DNA of 64,000 nt from Herbiconiux solani NBRC 106740 (GCF_001571005.1 NZ_BCST01000008.1:62001-126000); one strand, 5' to 3'. Positions 17,291-26,111 are shown, numbered from the stretch's first letter. Translations and numbers: made by a program. Notes: generated by a model not told the origin, from the letters alone.

Positions 17291-17376
17291 TGCCGAGATC
17301 TTCCTCTTAGGGTGATGGGCCCCCGGGCTGGTGTGCTGCAGTGGTGCGTTCTATTACATTGTGCAGGGGTAGCGAT

Positions 17377-17405
17377 ACGATATGAGAAGAATCGACGTAT
17401 GCCAA
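17377..17405 (-). promoter_or_regulatory. Candidate sigma70-type promoter of the importer operon
   Basis: Read on the minus strand: TTGGCA, 17 bases, then TATCGT. It lies about 90 bases upstream of the lipoprotein ATG. A motif shared with two other B6-locus promoters lies just downstream (17349-17365). Confidence 0.5.
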
Positions 17406-17472
17406 GCCTGAAATTCAGTTGTTACACGTCCGAAACACGCTCCATCGACGATGATCGGAGGAGGTTCTCTTT

Positions 17473-17955
17473 ATGAATCGATCGACCCGGACGGCGCTCG
17501 TCGTCGCGCTCGCACTCACCCTCACGTCCTGCTCGGCGCAGGCATCCGCCCCGGCGCCCGGCCCGGTAGCCGACCCGTCGTCGCCACCGGCATCGGCATC
17601 GGCCCCGGCATCCACGCCCGCATCCCCGCCCGCACTGTCGGAACAAGATGCCGCGGCGCTCGCCACGCTGGCCCAGGTGGCCGGCCCCACCTCGAACGTC
17701 GACCCCGCCGCCATCACCAGCACCGAGTGCTGGCTGCCGTCGGAGCACCTCGTCGACGACCCGTCGGTCAGCGCCACCACCTGGCGGGTGCTCTGCCGCG
17801 CGCACTACACCGACGCCAGCGGGGAGCGCTATCAGGACGCGACCTGCGTCGGCGACTTCGCCGCCGAGCCGATGCTCGACCACTGCTACCGCTGGGCGTA
17901 CTACACCGGCATGCCGATGTTCGAGGATTTCCCGGCGGTTGTTTCGGGATCGTAA
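17473..17955 (+). CDS. Small hypothetical lipoprotein
   Basis: A 160-residue protein with a lipoprotein signal: basic start, hydrophobic stretch and lipobox LTSC with Cys20. A Pro/Ala/Ser-rich linker (about 21-55) leads to a compact domain with Cys residues in TSTECWLP, WRVLCRAHY, YQDATCVG and LDHCYRWA, suggesting two disulfides. No family was recognised. It sits alone between the importer and the lactonase genes, with GGAGG 12 bases before its ATG. Confidence 0.75.
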   Translation: MNRSTRTALVVALALTLTSCSAQASAPAPGPVADPSSPPASASAPASTPASPPALSEQDAAALATLAQVAGPTSNVDPAAITSTECWLPSEHLVDDPSVSATTWRVLCRAHYTDASGERYQDATCVGDFAAEPMLDHCYRWAYYTGMPMFEDFPAVVSGS

Positions 17956-17971
17956 ACAAGCTCGGCATCGC

Positions 17972-17999
17972 TTGACACTGCCGAAGCCATTCTCATAAC
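17972..17999 (+). promoter_or_regulatory. Candidate promoter of the lactonase-dehydrogenase-oxidase operon
   Basis: TTGACA (17972-17977), 16 bases, then CATAAC (17994-17999), about 50 bases before the lactonase ATG. The -35 is a perfect consensus. The -10 overlaps ATTCTCATAACGTGATCA, which resembles a motif upstream of the two other B6-locus operons. Confidence 0.6.
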
Positions 18000-18048
18000 G
18001 TGATCAGCAATTAACGCTGGATGATAAATAACGGAAGTGAGCCAGGCC

Positions 18049-18807
18049 ATGACGGATCCGAAGGTGCATCTGCTGGATGGCGGGACGCTGGTGATCGACG
18101 AGTCGGATGTGCACTGGCACATCAACGCGGGCAACCCGGTCCGGTTCCCGGTCTACAGCGTACTGATCGAGCATCCTGACGCCCTGATCCTCTACGACAC
18201 GGGCTTCGACCTCGACCACGTGAACGCGGTGCTGCCGTTCGAGCTGCCCCTGCAGACCCCGGAGCAGACCATCCCGGCGCAGCTGGCCGCCTGCGGGTTC
18301 ACGCCGGACGACGTCGACATCGTCGTGAACTCGCACTTCCACTTCGACCACGTCGGCGGCAACAAGTACCTGAAGAAGGCCGTCACCCTCGTGCACAAGG
18401 AGGAGCTGCGGCACGCGAAGGTGCCGGAGCCGTTCGAGCGACTCGGCTACTCCGACCTCTCGTTCGACCACGCCGACGTGACCTACAAGCCGATCTCGGG
18501 CGACTACGAGATCGTGCCCGGCGTGTGGCTGTTCGAGACCCCCGGCCACACCATCGGTCACTACTCCCTGCTGGTCGAGCTCGAGAACGAGCCCAGCATG
18601 CTGTTCTGCGGCGACGCCGCGTACACCCGCACCACCCTCGAGAAGGAGTGGATCGCCGGGTTCCACCTCGACCCCACCAAGTCGGTCGAGGCGATCCGTC
18701 GCCTCAACTACCTGGCCCGCACCAAGAACGCCGACATCTACCCCTCGCACGAACTCGCGTCGTTCGAGAACTGGAAGCTCGCACCCGAGTTCTACGGAGG
18801 AAACTGA
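18049..18807 (+). CDS. 4-pyridoxolactonase (metallo-beta-lactamase fold)
   Basis: Hydrolyses 4-pyridoxolactone to 4-pyridoxate, the third step of vitamin B6 degradation pathway I. The 252-residue protein has the dinuclear zinc motif HFHFDH (about residues 96-101), a later His in GHTIGHYS and the bridging Asp in CGDAAYT. Long stretches match my memory of the M. loti lactonase: a KVxLLDGG start, the segment RFPVYSxLIEH and the block PFExLGYSDLSF. The ATG at 18049 gives that family start and has GGAAGTGAG seven bases before it; a GTG four codons upstream is in frame. Quorum-quenching lactonases are relatives, but the neighbours favour pyridoxolactone. Confidence 0.88.
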   Translation: MTDPKVHLLDGGTLVIDESDVHWHINAGNPVRFPVYSVLIEHPDALILYDTGFDLDHVNAVLPFELPLQTPEQTIPAQLAACGFTPDDVDIVVNSHFHFDHVGGNKYLKKAVTLVHKEELRHAKVPEPFERLGYSDLSFDHADVTYKPISGDYEIVPGVWLFETPGHTIGHYSLLVELENEPSMLFCGDAAYTRTTLEKEWIAGFHLDPTKSVEAIRRLNYLARTKNADIYPSHELASFENWKLAPEFYGGN

Positions 18808-18808
18808 C

Positions 18809-19543
18809 ATGCCCGAAACCACCAAGCGCGTCGCCCTGATCACCGGAGCGGCCCAGGGCATCGGCGCCGCGATCGCCGACGAGCTCGCCGCCGAGGGGAT
18901 GACCGTGGTCGTCGCCGACGTGAACCAGGCCGGGGCCGAGGCCGTCGCGGCCCGCAACGACGGCGTGGCGAAGGTGCTCGACGTGAGCGACCCCGAGCGC
19001 GTGGCCGCCGTGATCGACGAGATCGTCGCCGAGTTCGGCCGCATCGACGTGCTGGTGAACAACGCCGCCCTCGTGCCGCTGACCCCATGGGCCGACATCA
19101 CGTTCGAGGAGTGGCGGAAGGTGATGTCGGTGAACCTCGACGGCATCTACCTGGTCACCCACGCCGTGACCCCGGTCATGGGCGAGGCCGGCTACGGCCG
19201 CATCGTCAACATCGCCTCGAACACCTTCGTGGCCGGCACGCCCGACTGCGCCCACTACGTCGCCACCAAGGGCGCCTCGATCGGTCTGGTCCGCGGTCTC
19301 GCGGGCGAGCTCGGCAAGCTCGGCATCACCATCAACGCGGTCGCCCCCGGCATCATCGCGAGCGAGGGCGTGCTCGGCGGCCCGCACGAGGCGGGCTTCG
19401 AATTCGTCGTGCCGATGCAGGCCTTCGACCGCCGCGGGCTGCCGCAGGACGTGGCTCCGGCCGTGGCCTTCCTGGCCTCGGAGAAGGCGGGCTGGATCAC
19501 CGGGCAGACGCTGGTCGTCGACGCCGGCCACACCCGCAACTGA
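18809..19543 (+). CDS. Pyridoxal 4-dehydrogenase (SDR)
   Basis: NAD-dependent oxidation of pyridoxal, as its hemiacetal, to 4-pyridoxolactone. A classical 244-residue SDR with TGAAQGIG (residues 12-19), NNA at 84-86 and catalytic Ser137, Tyr150 and Lys154. The segments VPLTPWADI, NIASNTFVAGTP and WITGQTLVVDAG closely match my memory of M. loti pyridoxal 4-dehydrogenase. It starts one base after the lactonase stop, with GGAGG eight bases before the ATG inside the end of that gene. Its product is the substrate of the lactonase, so the two-gene order fits metabolic sense. Confidence 0.87.
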   Translation: MPETTKRVALITGAAQGIGAAIADELAAEGMTVVVADVNQAGAEAVAARNDGVAKVLDVSDPERVAAVIDEIVAEFGRIDVLVNNAALVPLTPWADITFEEWRKVMSVNLDGIYLVTHAVTPVMGEAGYGRIVNIASNTFVAGTPDCAHYVATKGASIGLVRGLAGELGKLGITINAVAPGIIASEGVLGGPHEAGFEFVVPMQAFDRRGLPQDVAPAVAFLASEKAGWITGQTLVVDAGHTRN

Positions 19544-19553
19544 CGCGCGCGCC

Positions 19554-21116
19554 ATGGGATCCGACCTTCTGATCATCGGCGCCGGTTCTGCCGGAAGCGT
19601 CGTCGCCAACCGGCTGAGTGCGGATCCCTCCCGCACCGTGACCGTGCTCGAGGCGGGCACGCGCGTGACCGACCCCGAGATGCGGCGGCCCGAGCTGTGG
19701 CCGTTCATCCACGGCCGCTCCTACGACTGGGCCTACCGCACGACTCCGCAGGCCGGGCTCGCCGGGCGCTCGCTCGAGTGGGCGCGCGGCAAGGGACCGG
19801 GCGGCTCGAGCCTGGTGCACGCGATGGCGCACATGCGCGGCACCCGCGCCGACTTCGCCCGCTGGGTCGAGGCGACCGGCGACGAGCGGTGGGGGTGGGA
19901 TGCTCTGCTGCCCGCGTTCATCCGGTCCGAGTCGTTCTCGGGAGGGGCTGACGCCGTGCACGGCGACTCCGGTCCGCTTCCGGTGCTCCTCCCCGGGCCG
20001 GAGCTCTCGAGCCCGCTCGTACTCGACTACCTCGACGCGTGGCAGGCGCTCGGCGTGCCCCGCATCCGCGATCACAGCCAGGGCGAGATGCTCGGGGCCA
20101 CCCCGAACTCGCTGACCATCCGCGACGGCAAGCGGGTCACGGTCTCCGACGTCTATCTCGACCCGGTGCTCGACCGGCCGAACCTCTCCGTGCTGACCGG
20201 CGTCACCGTGCACCGGCTGGTGATCACGGATGGCCGCGTCACCGGCGTCGCCGTGACCCGCGACGGGCAGGACGAGGTGATCGAGGCCGACGAGATCATC
20301 CTCTGCGGCGGCTCGATCGGCGACCCGCTGCTGCTCATGCGCTCGGGCGTCGGCGACCCCGCGGTGCTCGCCGCGGCCGGCGTCGAGACGGTGCTCGAGT
20401 CGCGCGGGGTCGGTCAGAACCTGCACGACCACCTGCTCGGCGCCGGCAACGTCTACACGTCCCGGCAACCGGTGCCGCCGACCCGGCTGCAGCTCTCCGA
20501 GTCGATGACCTATCTCTCCCGGCACGGCCTGGGAACGACGGATGGCCCGGCCGACATCGTGGTGGGCTGCGTCGTGGGCCCGAGCGCGTCGGAGGCCCTG
20601 GCCGCGGAGGCGGCATCCGCTGTCCCCGGCGAGGCCTACACACTGCTGTTCGGAGTAACCAACCCGACGAGCCGTGGATCGCTGCGCATCTCGGGGCCGG
20701 ACATCGGCGACGAGCCGGTGATCGACCCGAACTACCTCGACACCGAGCACGACCGGGCGATGTTCCGGCTCGCGCTCGAGCACGCTCGGCTCGTGGGCGG
20801 GTCGGCCGGGCTCGACCGGTGGCGCGGGGCTGAGGTGCTGCCGGGTGACGCCGTGCCGACCGGCGGGACGGATGCCGAGACTGATTCAGCGGCCGACGCG
20901 TTCATCGCGCGGGCCGCGATCACGCACCACCACCCCGTCGGAACGCTGCGGATGGGCCGCTCGGACGACGCTCCGGTCTCGGCCGACCTGCGCTTCCGCG
21001 GCCTCGACGGGCTCCGGGTGGTCGACGCCTCGGTGATCCCGGCGATCACGGCCGGCCCGGTGCACGCTGCGGTCCTGGCCATCGCCGAGTCGTTCGCGAG
21101 CACGTACTCCTCTTAA
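19554..21116 (+). CDS. GMC-family FAD oxidoreductase, probable pyridoxine 4-oxidase
   Basis: Probable oxidation of pyridoxine to pyridoxal. The 520-residue protein has the FAD motif IIGAGSAGSVVANRL near the start, the GMC signature GPGGSSLVHAMAHMRG and the C-terminal active-site block THHHPVGTLRMG. The H-x-H pair there agrees with the two active-site His residues reported for M. loti pyridoxine 4-oxidase. A second catalytic position reads GPVHAAV. It follows the dehydrogenase by ten bases. A related flavoprotein step, oxidation of 4-pyridoxate, lacks another candidate here, so that activity cannot be excluded. Confidence 0.8.
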   Translation: MGSDLLIIGAGSAGSVVANRLSADPSRTVTVLEAGTRVTDPEMRRPELWPFIHGRSYDWAYRTTPQAGLAGRSLEWARGKGPGGSSLVHAMAHMRGTRADFARWVEATGDERWGWDALLPAFIRSESFSGGADAVHGDSGPLPVLLPGPELSSPLVLDYLDAWQALGVPRIRDHSQGEMLGATPNSLTIRDGKRVTVSDVYLDPVLDRPNLSVLTGVTVHRLVITDGRVTGVAVTRDGQDEVIEADEIILCGGSIGDPLLLMRSGVGDPAVLAAAGVETVLESRGVGQNLHDHLLGAGNVYTSRQPVPPTRLQLSESMTYLSRHGLGTTDGPADIVVGCVVGPSASEALAAEAASAVPGEAYTLLFGVTNPTSRGSLRISGPDIGDEPVIDPNYLDTEHDRAMFRLALEHARLVGGSAGLDRWRGAEVLPGDAVPTGGTDAETDSAADAFIARAAITHHHPVGTLRMGRSDDAPVSADLRFRGLDGLRVVDASVIPAITAGPVHAAVLAIAESFASTYSS

Positions 21117-21131
21117 TAGCCCCTCAACCGC

Positions 21132-21168
21132 CTCGAGCTCGCACCCCCAGAAGGAGTGCGAGCTCGAG
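21132..21168. terminator. Hairpin between the two convergent B6 operons
   Basis: Perfect 13-base stem (CTCGAGCTCGCAC pairing with GTGCGAGCTCGAG) and an 11-base loop, between the oxidase stop and the end of the convergent PEBP gene. No long T run follows on either side, so it may be a bidirectional or Rho-assisted terminator. Confidence 0.75.
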
Positions 21169-21185
21169 ACAGTTAGGAGGAGCGA

Positions 21186-21644
21186 TCAGTCGTTGCTGAA
21201 CAGTCCCACGGTGCGCGCCTGCTCGATGATGGAGTCGGCGTAGCGGGCGAGGAACTCCTCGCGGGTCGGCTCCCCCTCCACCGGGGTCTTCAGGGCGTAG
21301 AGGAAGAAGTAGTAGTGGTGGATGCCGTGGCCGGCCGGGGGCTGCGGGCCGTAGTACGATTCGGCTCCGCCGCCGTTCGGGCCCATCCGCACGCCGGGCG
21401 CCGACAGGTCGAGGGTGGTCGCGTCGGCGGGGATGCCGTAGACGACCCAGTGCGTGAAGCCCTGCGCGAGCGGGGCGTCCGGGTCGTTGAGGATGAGCGC
21501 GTACTCGACGGTTCCCTCCGGCGGGCCGGAGATCTCGATGGCGGGGGTCTCGTTGCCGCCGTCGGCGCTGAACCGGTCGGGGATGCGCTCGAGGTTCGCG
21601 AAGTCGGGGCTCGAGACGGTGAGATTGTCGATGAACAGGGCCAT
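21186..21644 (-). CDS. YbhB/YbcL-type PEBP family protein
   Basis: A 152-residue protein of the phosphatidylethanolamine-binding family. Landmarks are RFSADGGNETPAIEISGPP, YALILNDPDAPLAQGFTHWV and GPQPPAGHGIHHYYFFLYAL, the usual ligand-pocket text with the conserved DPD and GIHxY. I chose the internal ATG because AAAGGAACC precedes it and it gives the family start; the longer frame is basic nonsense. It is the last gene of the minus-strand B6 operon, 52 bases after the amidohydrolase. A role in the pathway is not known. Confidence 0.87.
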   Translation of the reverse strand: MALFIDNLTVSSPDFANLERIPDRFSADGGNETPAIEISGPPEGTVEYALILNDPDAPLAQGFTHWVVYGIPADATTLDLSAPGVRMGPNGGGAESYYGPQPPAGHGIHHYYFFLYALKTPVEGEPTREEFLARYADSIIEQARTVGLFSND

Positions 21645-21696
21645 GGATGGTTCCTTTCGATGGGGGTTCAGGTGCTGCGGCGGTGCGGGCCGGACG

Positions 21697-22536
21697 TCAG
21701 CTGCGGAGTGCGCGGCCGATCTCCTCGGCCACCCGCTCCGGGAATTCTTCGGGGATGTAGTGGTCGGCCTCCTCGACGTCGACCCAACGGTCGTCCGGTC
21801 GGTCGAGCATCGCACTCCGCCACGAGGATTCGCTGACGATCGAGCTCAGCCTCCCCCGCAGGTGCGTCATCCGCATCGGCACGGCGAGGAATTCGTCGCG
21901 GTACGGCGTGCGGAATCCCTCGATCAGCTGCGACATCGCGATCGGCGAGGCCCGAGGCACCCAGCGCCCGTCGTCCTGCTGCCGGTAGCCCCAGCGCGCT
22001 CGGCGCTCGACGGCACCGGGCAGGATGCGCGTGTACCGGTCGCGCAGGTACGCCTCGATCTCGGCCTGGTCGGCGAACTCGCGGAAGCCCGCGGCGACCC
22101 GCACGTCGAGCTCGTCGAGCACGGCCGCTTCGACGAACGGGGTGTAGTCGACCACCACCGCTCCGCTCACGCGGTCGGGGTGACGGGATGCCGCGAGCCA
22201 GGCGTTGCGCCCGCCGAGCGAGTGCCCCGCCACCAGCGCCTGACCGAGGCCCAGGGCGTCGAGCACGGTGACGACGTCCGTGACGAAGTCGTCACCGGTG
22301 TACCCGGTCTCGGGCTTGTCGCTCCGGCCGTGACCGCGCTGGTCGAGCGCGATCACCGTCGCCTCCCCCTCGAGAAGGTCGCCGACCGGCTCCCACACGG
22401 CGTGGTTCGCCGACGTGCCGTGCAAGAGCACGACCGCGGGGCCGGAGCCCCGCATCCGGAACGCCACGTCGACCGCGGCGCCCCGGGTGCGGGTCAGGCC
22501 CTCGCCGATGCTCTCGAGGGAGACGGCGCCGGACAT
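21697..22536 (-). CDS. (E)-2-(acetamidomethylene)succinate hydrolase (alpha/beta hydrolase)
   Basis: Last dedicated step of the pathway: cleaves the ring-opening product to succinate semialdehyde, acetate, ammonia and CO2. A 279-residue alpha/beta hydrolase with the oxyanion motif LLHGTSANHAVWEP, nucleophile elbow GHSLGGRN (Ser near residue 109) and C-terminal His in EADHYIPEE. The runs DQRGHGxSDKPETGY and DYTPFVE match my memory of the M. loti enzyme. Its ATG shares one base with the stop of the FHMPC dehydrogenase gene. Generic esterase is the alternative; context makes it unlikely. Confidence 0.85.
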   Translation of the reverse strand: MSGAVSLESIGEGLTRTRGAAVDVAFRMRGSGPAVVLLHGTSANHAVWEPVGDLLEGEATVIALDQRGHGRSDKPETGYTGDDFVTDVVTVLDALGLGQALVAGHSLGGRNAWLAASRHPDRVSGAVVVDYTPFVEAAVLDELDVRVAAGFREFADQAEIEAYLRDRYTRILPGAVERRARWGYRQQDDGRWVPRASPIAMSQLIEGFRTPYRDEFLAVPMRMTHLRGRLSSIVSESSWRSAMLDRPDDRWVDVEEADHYIPEEFPERVAEEIGRALRS

Positions 22537-23471
22537 CAGACGTTCGGGATGGTGGAGAGCGTCTTCCGCGCCGCGATGAGACCGGTGATGATCTCCTTGC
22601 GCTTCGCGTCGACGTCGCCCTCGCCGTACTCGTACATGCCGCCGTTCGACTTGAAGCCGAGCTGGCCGGCGGCGATCTTGTCCTTGATGAACTGCGGGGT
22701 GTCGGTGCTGACGTCGAGATCCTTGTTCAGGTAGCTCGAGACGGCCTGGTAGATGTCGAGTCCGGCCATGTCGAGAAGGCGCGTGGGGCCGACGACGGAG
22801 AGCTTGTAGCCGATGCCCCACTTGACGCAGGCGTCGAGGCCTTCGGGGGTGACGATGCCCTCTTCGAGCAGCGCCATGCACTCGCGGAGGATCGCGTAGA
22901 GCACGCGGTTCTCGACGAAGCCGGGGATCTCCTTCTCGAGCACGGGCACGTAGTTGAACGCCTTGACGATCTCGGTGAGCTTGCCCACCAGGGCCTCGTC
23001 GGTGGCCTTGCCCGGGATGATCTCGATCATCGGGATCAGGTGCGGCGGGTTCGACCAGTGCATGCCGATCAGGCGGCCGGGCAGCGTCATGGTCTCGGCC
23101 ATGGTGCTGATCGGGATGCCGGAGGTGTTGGTGGCGATGATGACGTCGTCCCCGATGCGCGCCTCGAGGTCGGCGAAGACCTTCTGCTTGAGCTCGAGCT
23201 TCTCGGGCACGGCCTCGATGATCAGCTCCGTGTCGGCGACGGCCGCATCCAGGTCGGTGCCGAAGGTCACCGAGCCGCCGGGGGCCGAGGGCGACTCGAC
23301 GGCCTCGAGCACGCCCTGCACCACGCCGTAGGCGGCTTCGGCGCGGGCGATCGCGTCTTCGGAGATGTCGTAGAGGCGCACGGTGGCGCCGGCGCGGGCG
23401 AGCACCGCGGCGATGCCGGGGCCCATGGTGCCCGAGCCGATGACGGTGGCGATGGTGGGGAGACTGCTCAT
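22536..23471 (-). CDS. FHMPC dehydrogenase (3-hydroxyacyl-CoA dehydrogenase fold)
   Basis: Probable NAD-dependent oxidation of 5-formyl-3-hydroxy-2-methylpyridine-4-carboxylate to the 4,5-dicarboxylate. A 311-residue protein with Rossmann motif IGSGTMGPGIAAVLARAG, then NTSGIPISTMAE, and the 3-HADH-like HWSNPPHLIPMIEIIPG and GFVENRVLYAILREC. In pathway I of M. loti this step is carried out by exactly this enzyme family, with no CoA substrate. It lies between the decarboxylase and hydrolase genes. A true fatty-acid dehydrogenase is possible but would be out of place. Confidence 0.83.
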   Translation of the reverse strand: MSSLPTIATVIGSGTMGPGIAAVLARAGATVRLYDISEDAIARAEAAYGVVQGVLEAVESPSAPGGSVTFGTDLDAAVADTELIIEAVPEKLELKQKVFADLEARIGDDVIIATNTSGIPISTMAETMTLPGRLIGMHWSNPPHLIPMIEIIPGKATDEALVGKLTEIVKAFNYVPVLEKEIPGFVENRVLYAILRECMALLEEGIVTPEGLDACVKWGIGYKLSVVGPTRLLDMAGLDIYQAVSSYLNKDLDVSTDTPQFIKDKIAAGQLGFKSNGGMYEYGEGDVDAKRKEIITGLIAARKTLSTIPNV

Positions 23472-23554
23472 CAGGGGTGCTCTCTTTCGCGGGTGGAAAC
23501 GGGTGATGGTGGGGTCGTGGATGGGGCGGGGCCGGGCGAGCCGGCCCGTCGGAC

Positions 23555-24334
23555 TCAGATGCCCGGCGGCAGCGCGATCGGCGAGATGCCCATGCCGAAC
23601 GCCGACTCGACGCGGTCCAGGCGCCGGTTGAAATAGGTCCAGAAGTTGTGCTGGGCCTTGGGCGGGTAGATGCGGTCGAACTTCTCCTTGGTCTCCAGCG
23701 CATCGGGTTCGATGGGCGGGAATCCGGAGGCCTTCAGGTCGACCTGGAAGCGGGCGGCCTTCTCGAGGAAGATGCCGGTCAGGGTGACCTCCGCCACCGT
23801 GCTGCCGACGAACGCGACTCCGTGGTTGGCCAGCAGAAGCGCCTGGGCGTTTCCGAGCGCCTTGGCCGCGGCGACGCCGAGCGGCACCGTGGTGATGATG
23901 TGGCTCGTCTCGGCGAAGCGCGGAACACCCTCGTAGGCGAACCAGACACCGTGGTTGTTGTACGGCTTGAGGCTCTCCTCCGAGGCGCCGAGCACCGTGG
24001 AGTAGTGCGCATGCGAGTGGCCGACGAAGTTCACGTCGGGGCGCGCCTTCATGATCTCCGCGTGCAGCGGCCACTCGAGGTGGCGGAGGCCGGTGCCCTC
24101 GAGCACGGTGCCGTCGAAGTCGATCAGGATGAAGTCGTCGCCCTCGACCTCGCTGAGTGCGAGGTTGCCGCGCTTCAGCCACAGGCCGCGGCCGAACGGG
24201 TCGCGGAACGAGAGGTGGCCCATCGACATGTCGCCGTGGCCCTCCAGCTCGAGGATGCGGTGCGCCCGCGCCACGTCGGTGAGGATGCTCGCGATGGAGG
24301 CGTCTTCGAGGTACTGGGAGTGGGTGTAGGTCAC
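23555..24334 (-). CDS. HMPDC decarboxylase (class II aldolase family)
   Basis: Probable decarboxylation of 3-hydroxy-2-methylpyridine-4,5-dicarboxylate to the 5-carboxylate. A 259-residue aldolase/epimerase-fold protein with metal ligands in GHSHAHYS and ANHGVAF, and the usual GHGDMSMGHLSFRDP near the start. The M. loti pathway decarboxylase belongs to this family. The GTG at 24334 gives a natural start (MTYTHSQYLEDASIASIL) with GGAGC upstream. It precedes the FHMPC dehydrogenase gene by about 80 bases. Confidence 0.83.
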   Translation of the reverse strand: MTYTHSQYLEDASIASILTDVARAHRILELEGHGDMSMGHLSFRDPFGRGLWLKRGNLALSEVEGDDFILIDFDGTVLEGTGLRHLEWPLHAEIMKARPDVNFVGHSHAHYSTVLGASEESLKPYNNHGVWFAYEGVPRFAETSHIITTVPLGVAAAKALGNAQALLLANHGVAFVGSTVAEVTLTGIFLEKAARFQVDLKASGFPPIEPDALETKEKFDRIYPPKAQHNFWTYFNRRLDRVESAFGMGISPIALPPGI

Positions 24335-24378
24335 GGATGCTCCTTATATATGCAGCAGGTCGGGTGCGTCGGGTCGGG

Positions 24379-24966
24379 TCAGGCGTTCAAGCGGGCGATC
24401 ACGTCGGCGGCGGTCATCCCACCGACGCGGGCGTTGACACGCCCGCCGGTCGCCACCGCGGCGATGATCACGATCTCGTCGGGCCGCGGTGCATCCGGCA
24501 GGGCGAGCGTGATCGCGTCGTAGTGCGACCGCACGTACACCTCATCCTTGTACGCCAGCGGCAGATCGATGGTCGCCCCGGCCGGAGCGACCTTGGTGGC
24601 CGACGAGATCCAGGCCTCGCCGCCGCCGACGGCCGCGCGGAAGGCGTCGCCGAAGACCGTGGTCACGCAGGCGACGATGTGCTCCTGCTCGCCGTTGAGG
24701 CCGACCATGCCGCCCTTGCCGTAGCTCTCGACCGGGCGACCGCCGAGCAGGGCCGCGGCACGCTCGCCGAGCTCGGTGCCGAGGCTCGCGCTCGCGTCGG
24801 TCAGCGGGGAGAGGTCGTCGACCCAGCGGCCGGCGAACGGGTTCTCGAACACCACGGCGACCGCGGCCTTCACGAGCGGCTGCTCGGGGGCGGGGCCGAG
24901 CTCGTGCACGGTCTCCTGCACGAAGGAGTGCCAGGCGCGGACCTTGTAGATGGAGTCGATGCTCAT
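24379..24966 (-). CDS. DUF1185 (AA_synth) family protein in the B6 operon
   Basis: A 195-residue soluble protein annotated in databases as amino acid synthesis family (DUF1185). Visible text: VRAWHSFVQETVHELGP, VVFENPFAGRWVDDLSP, YGKGGMVGLNGEQEHIVAC and ALPDAPRPDEIVIIAAVATGG. No catalytic motif is evident and the family's reaction is unknown. The ATG overlaps the stop of the ring-opening oxygenase gene (ATGA), tying it to that enzyme; it might act on a ring-derived intermediate or assist it. Confidence 0.85.
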   Translation of the reverse strand: MSIDSIYKVRAWHSFVQETVHELGPAPEQPLVKAAVAVVFENPFAGRWVDDLSPLTDASASLGTELGERAAALLGGRPVESYGKGGMVGLNGEQEHIVACVTTVFGDAFRAAVGGGEAWISSATKVAPAGATIDLPLAYKDEVYVRSHYDAITLALPDAPRPDEIVIIAAVATGGRVNARVGGMTAADVIARLNA

Positions 24967-26111
24967 GCTGCGTGTACCTCGTGTCGGTTCGGGTCGGTCG
25001 GGTTGTAGAGGGCGGTCTGCACGCTGTCGCCCGTGAACTGGTTGCCCTTGGCCATCTCGCGGGTGTCGGCGTACCACTGCGACTTGTCCTGCGCGAGGTC
25101 GGTGTAGGGGCGCTCCAGGCGCTCCCACTCCCGGAGCGCGGCGGGCAGGTCCTCCCCCGCGTCGAGCGCCGCGGTCGCGGCGACGGCCAGAGTCCAGGCG
25201 TTCTGCATCGCGGTGCCGGCGCCCTGCGCGAGCGCGGGGCACATCGCGTGGGCGGAGTCGCCGATGACAGCGACGTGGCCGTCGGTCCAGTGCTCGAGGC
25301 GGGTCGTCTGGTAGCCGTAGTAGCGGCCCTGGATCCCCGCCGCATCCTGAAGCACCGGGGCGAGCTGGGGGAAGACGGAGGTCCAGAGCTCGAGATCGAT
25401 CGGCACGCGCGAGCCGTCGGCGTCGGCCGAGGGCGACATCAACGCGATGTAGAGCTCCTCGTCGTTGGCCGGCGTGTAGAGCACGCGGAGCACGCGGGGG
25501 TCGAGGTTCCAGAAGTCGATGACGTTGTCCCACTCGGTGTCGGGCTCGAGCGCCTGCAGTTCGGCCTTGCGGCGCGGGACGAGGAAGCGGGTGATGCCGT
25601 CGCGCGAGCGCTCGCGCTTCATCGGGATGCCGAGCGAGTCGCGCACGGCCGAGCTCACGCCGTCGGCGCCGATCACGAGGTCGGCCTCGGCCGAGCTGCC
25701 GTCGGCGAAGGTGACGGTGCCGTCGGGCGTCGCGCCGGTGACCTCGGAGTTCGCGATGATCTCGACGCCGGACTCACGGGCCGCGGTGAGCAGCGTGTCG
25801 TGCAGGTGCGGGCGCGTCATCGTGCGCCAGCGGATGCCGTCGAGGGTCTCCTGCGACTGGATGACGTTGTTCATCCGGGTCTCGTACGCCGGCGGGGTCA
25901 TCGACCGCGCCTGCAGGTCGGGCGTGGCGCCGATCTTGTCGAGCACCTGGAGGCTGTTGTTCCAGAGCACGATGCCCGCACCCTCGGCGCGGAGCTCGGC
26001 GGCACGTTCGTGCACCCGCACGCTCCACCCCATCTGAGCGAGGGCGCTGGCGGCGGTGAGTCCCGCGAAGCCACCGCCCGAGATCTCGGCACGGCGTCGG
26101 CTGTCGGTCAT
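24963..26111 (-). CDS. 2-methyl-3-hydroxypyridine-5-carboxylate (MHPC) oxygenase
   Basis: FAD enzyme that hydroxylates and opens the pyridine ring of HMPC to give (E)-2-(acetamidomethylene)succinate, using NAD(P)H and O2. The 382-residue protein has GGGFAGLTAA near residue 12, the GADGV region and C-terminal FAD motif GDSAHAMCPALAQGAG. The N-terminal blocks RRAExxGGGFAGLTAA and ELRAxGAGIxLW, plus PIDLExW and KGNxFT, match my memory of the crystallised M. loti MHPCO, making this the most diagnostic gene of the locus. It follows the M20 gene by 76 bases. Confidence 0.93.
   Translation of the reverse strand: MTDSRRRAEISGGGFAGLTAASALAQMGWSVRVHERAAELRAEGAGIVLWNNSLQVLDKIGATPDLQARSMTPPAYETRMNNVIQSQETLDGIRWRTMTRPHLHDTLLTAARESGVEIIANSEVTGATPDGTVTFADGSSAEADLVIGADGVSSAVRDSLGIPMKRERSRDGITRFLVPRRKAELQALEPDTEWDNVIDFWNLDPRVLRVLYTPANDEELYIALMSPSADADGSRVPIDLELWTSVFPQLAPVLQDAAGIQGRYYGYQTTRLEHWTDGHVAVIGDSAHAMCPALAQGAGTAMQNAWTLAVAATAALDAGEDLPAALREWERLERPYTDLAQDKSQWYADTREMAKGNQFTGDSVQTALYNPTDPNRHEVHAA

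Noticed and set aside
18037-18048. GTG start for the lactonase four codons upstream
   Set aside because: The ATG at 18049 has a better-placed ribosome-binding site and gives the family N terminus.
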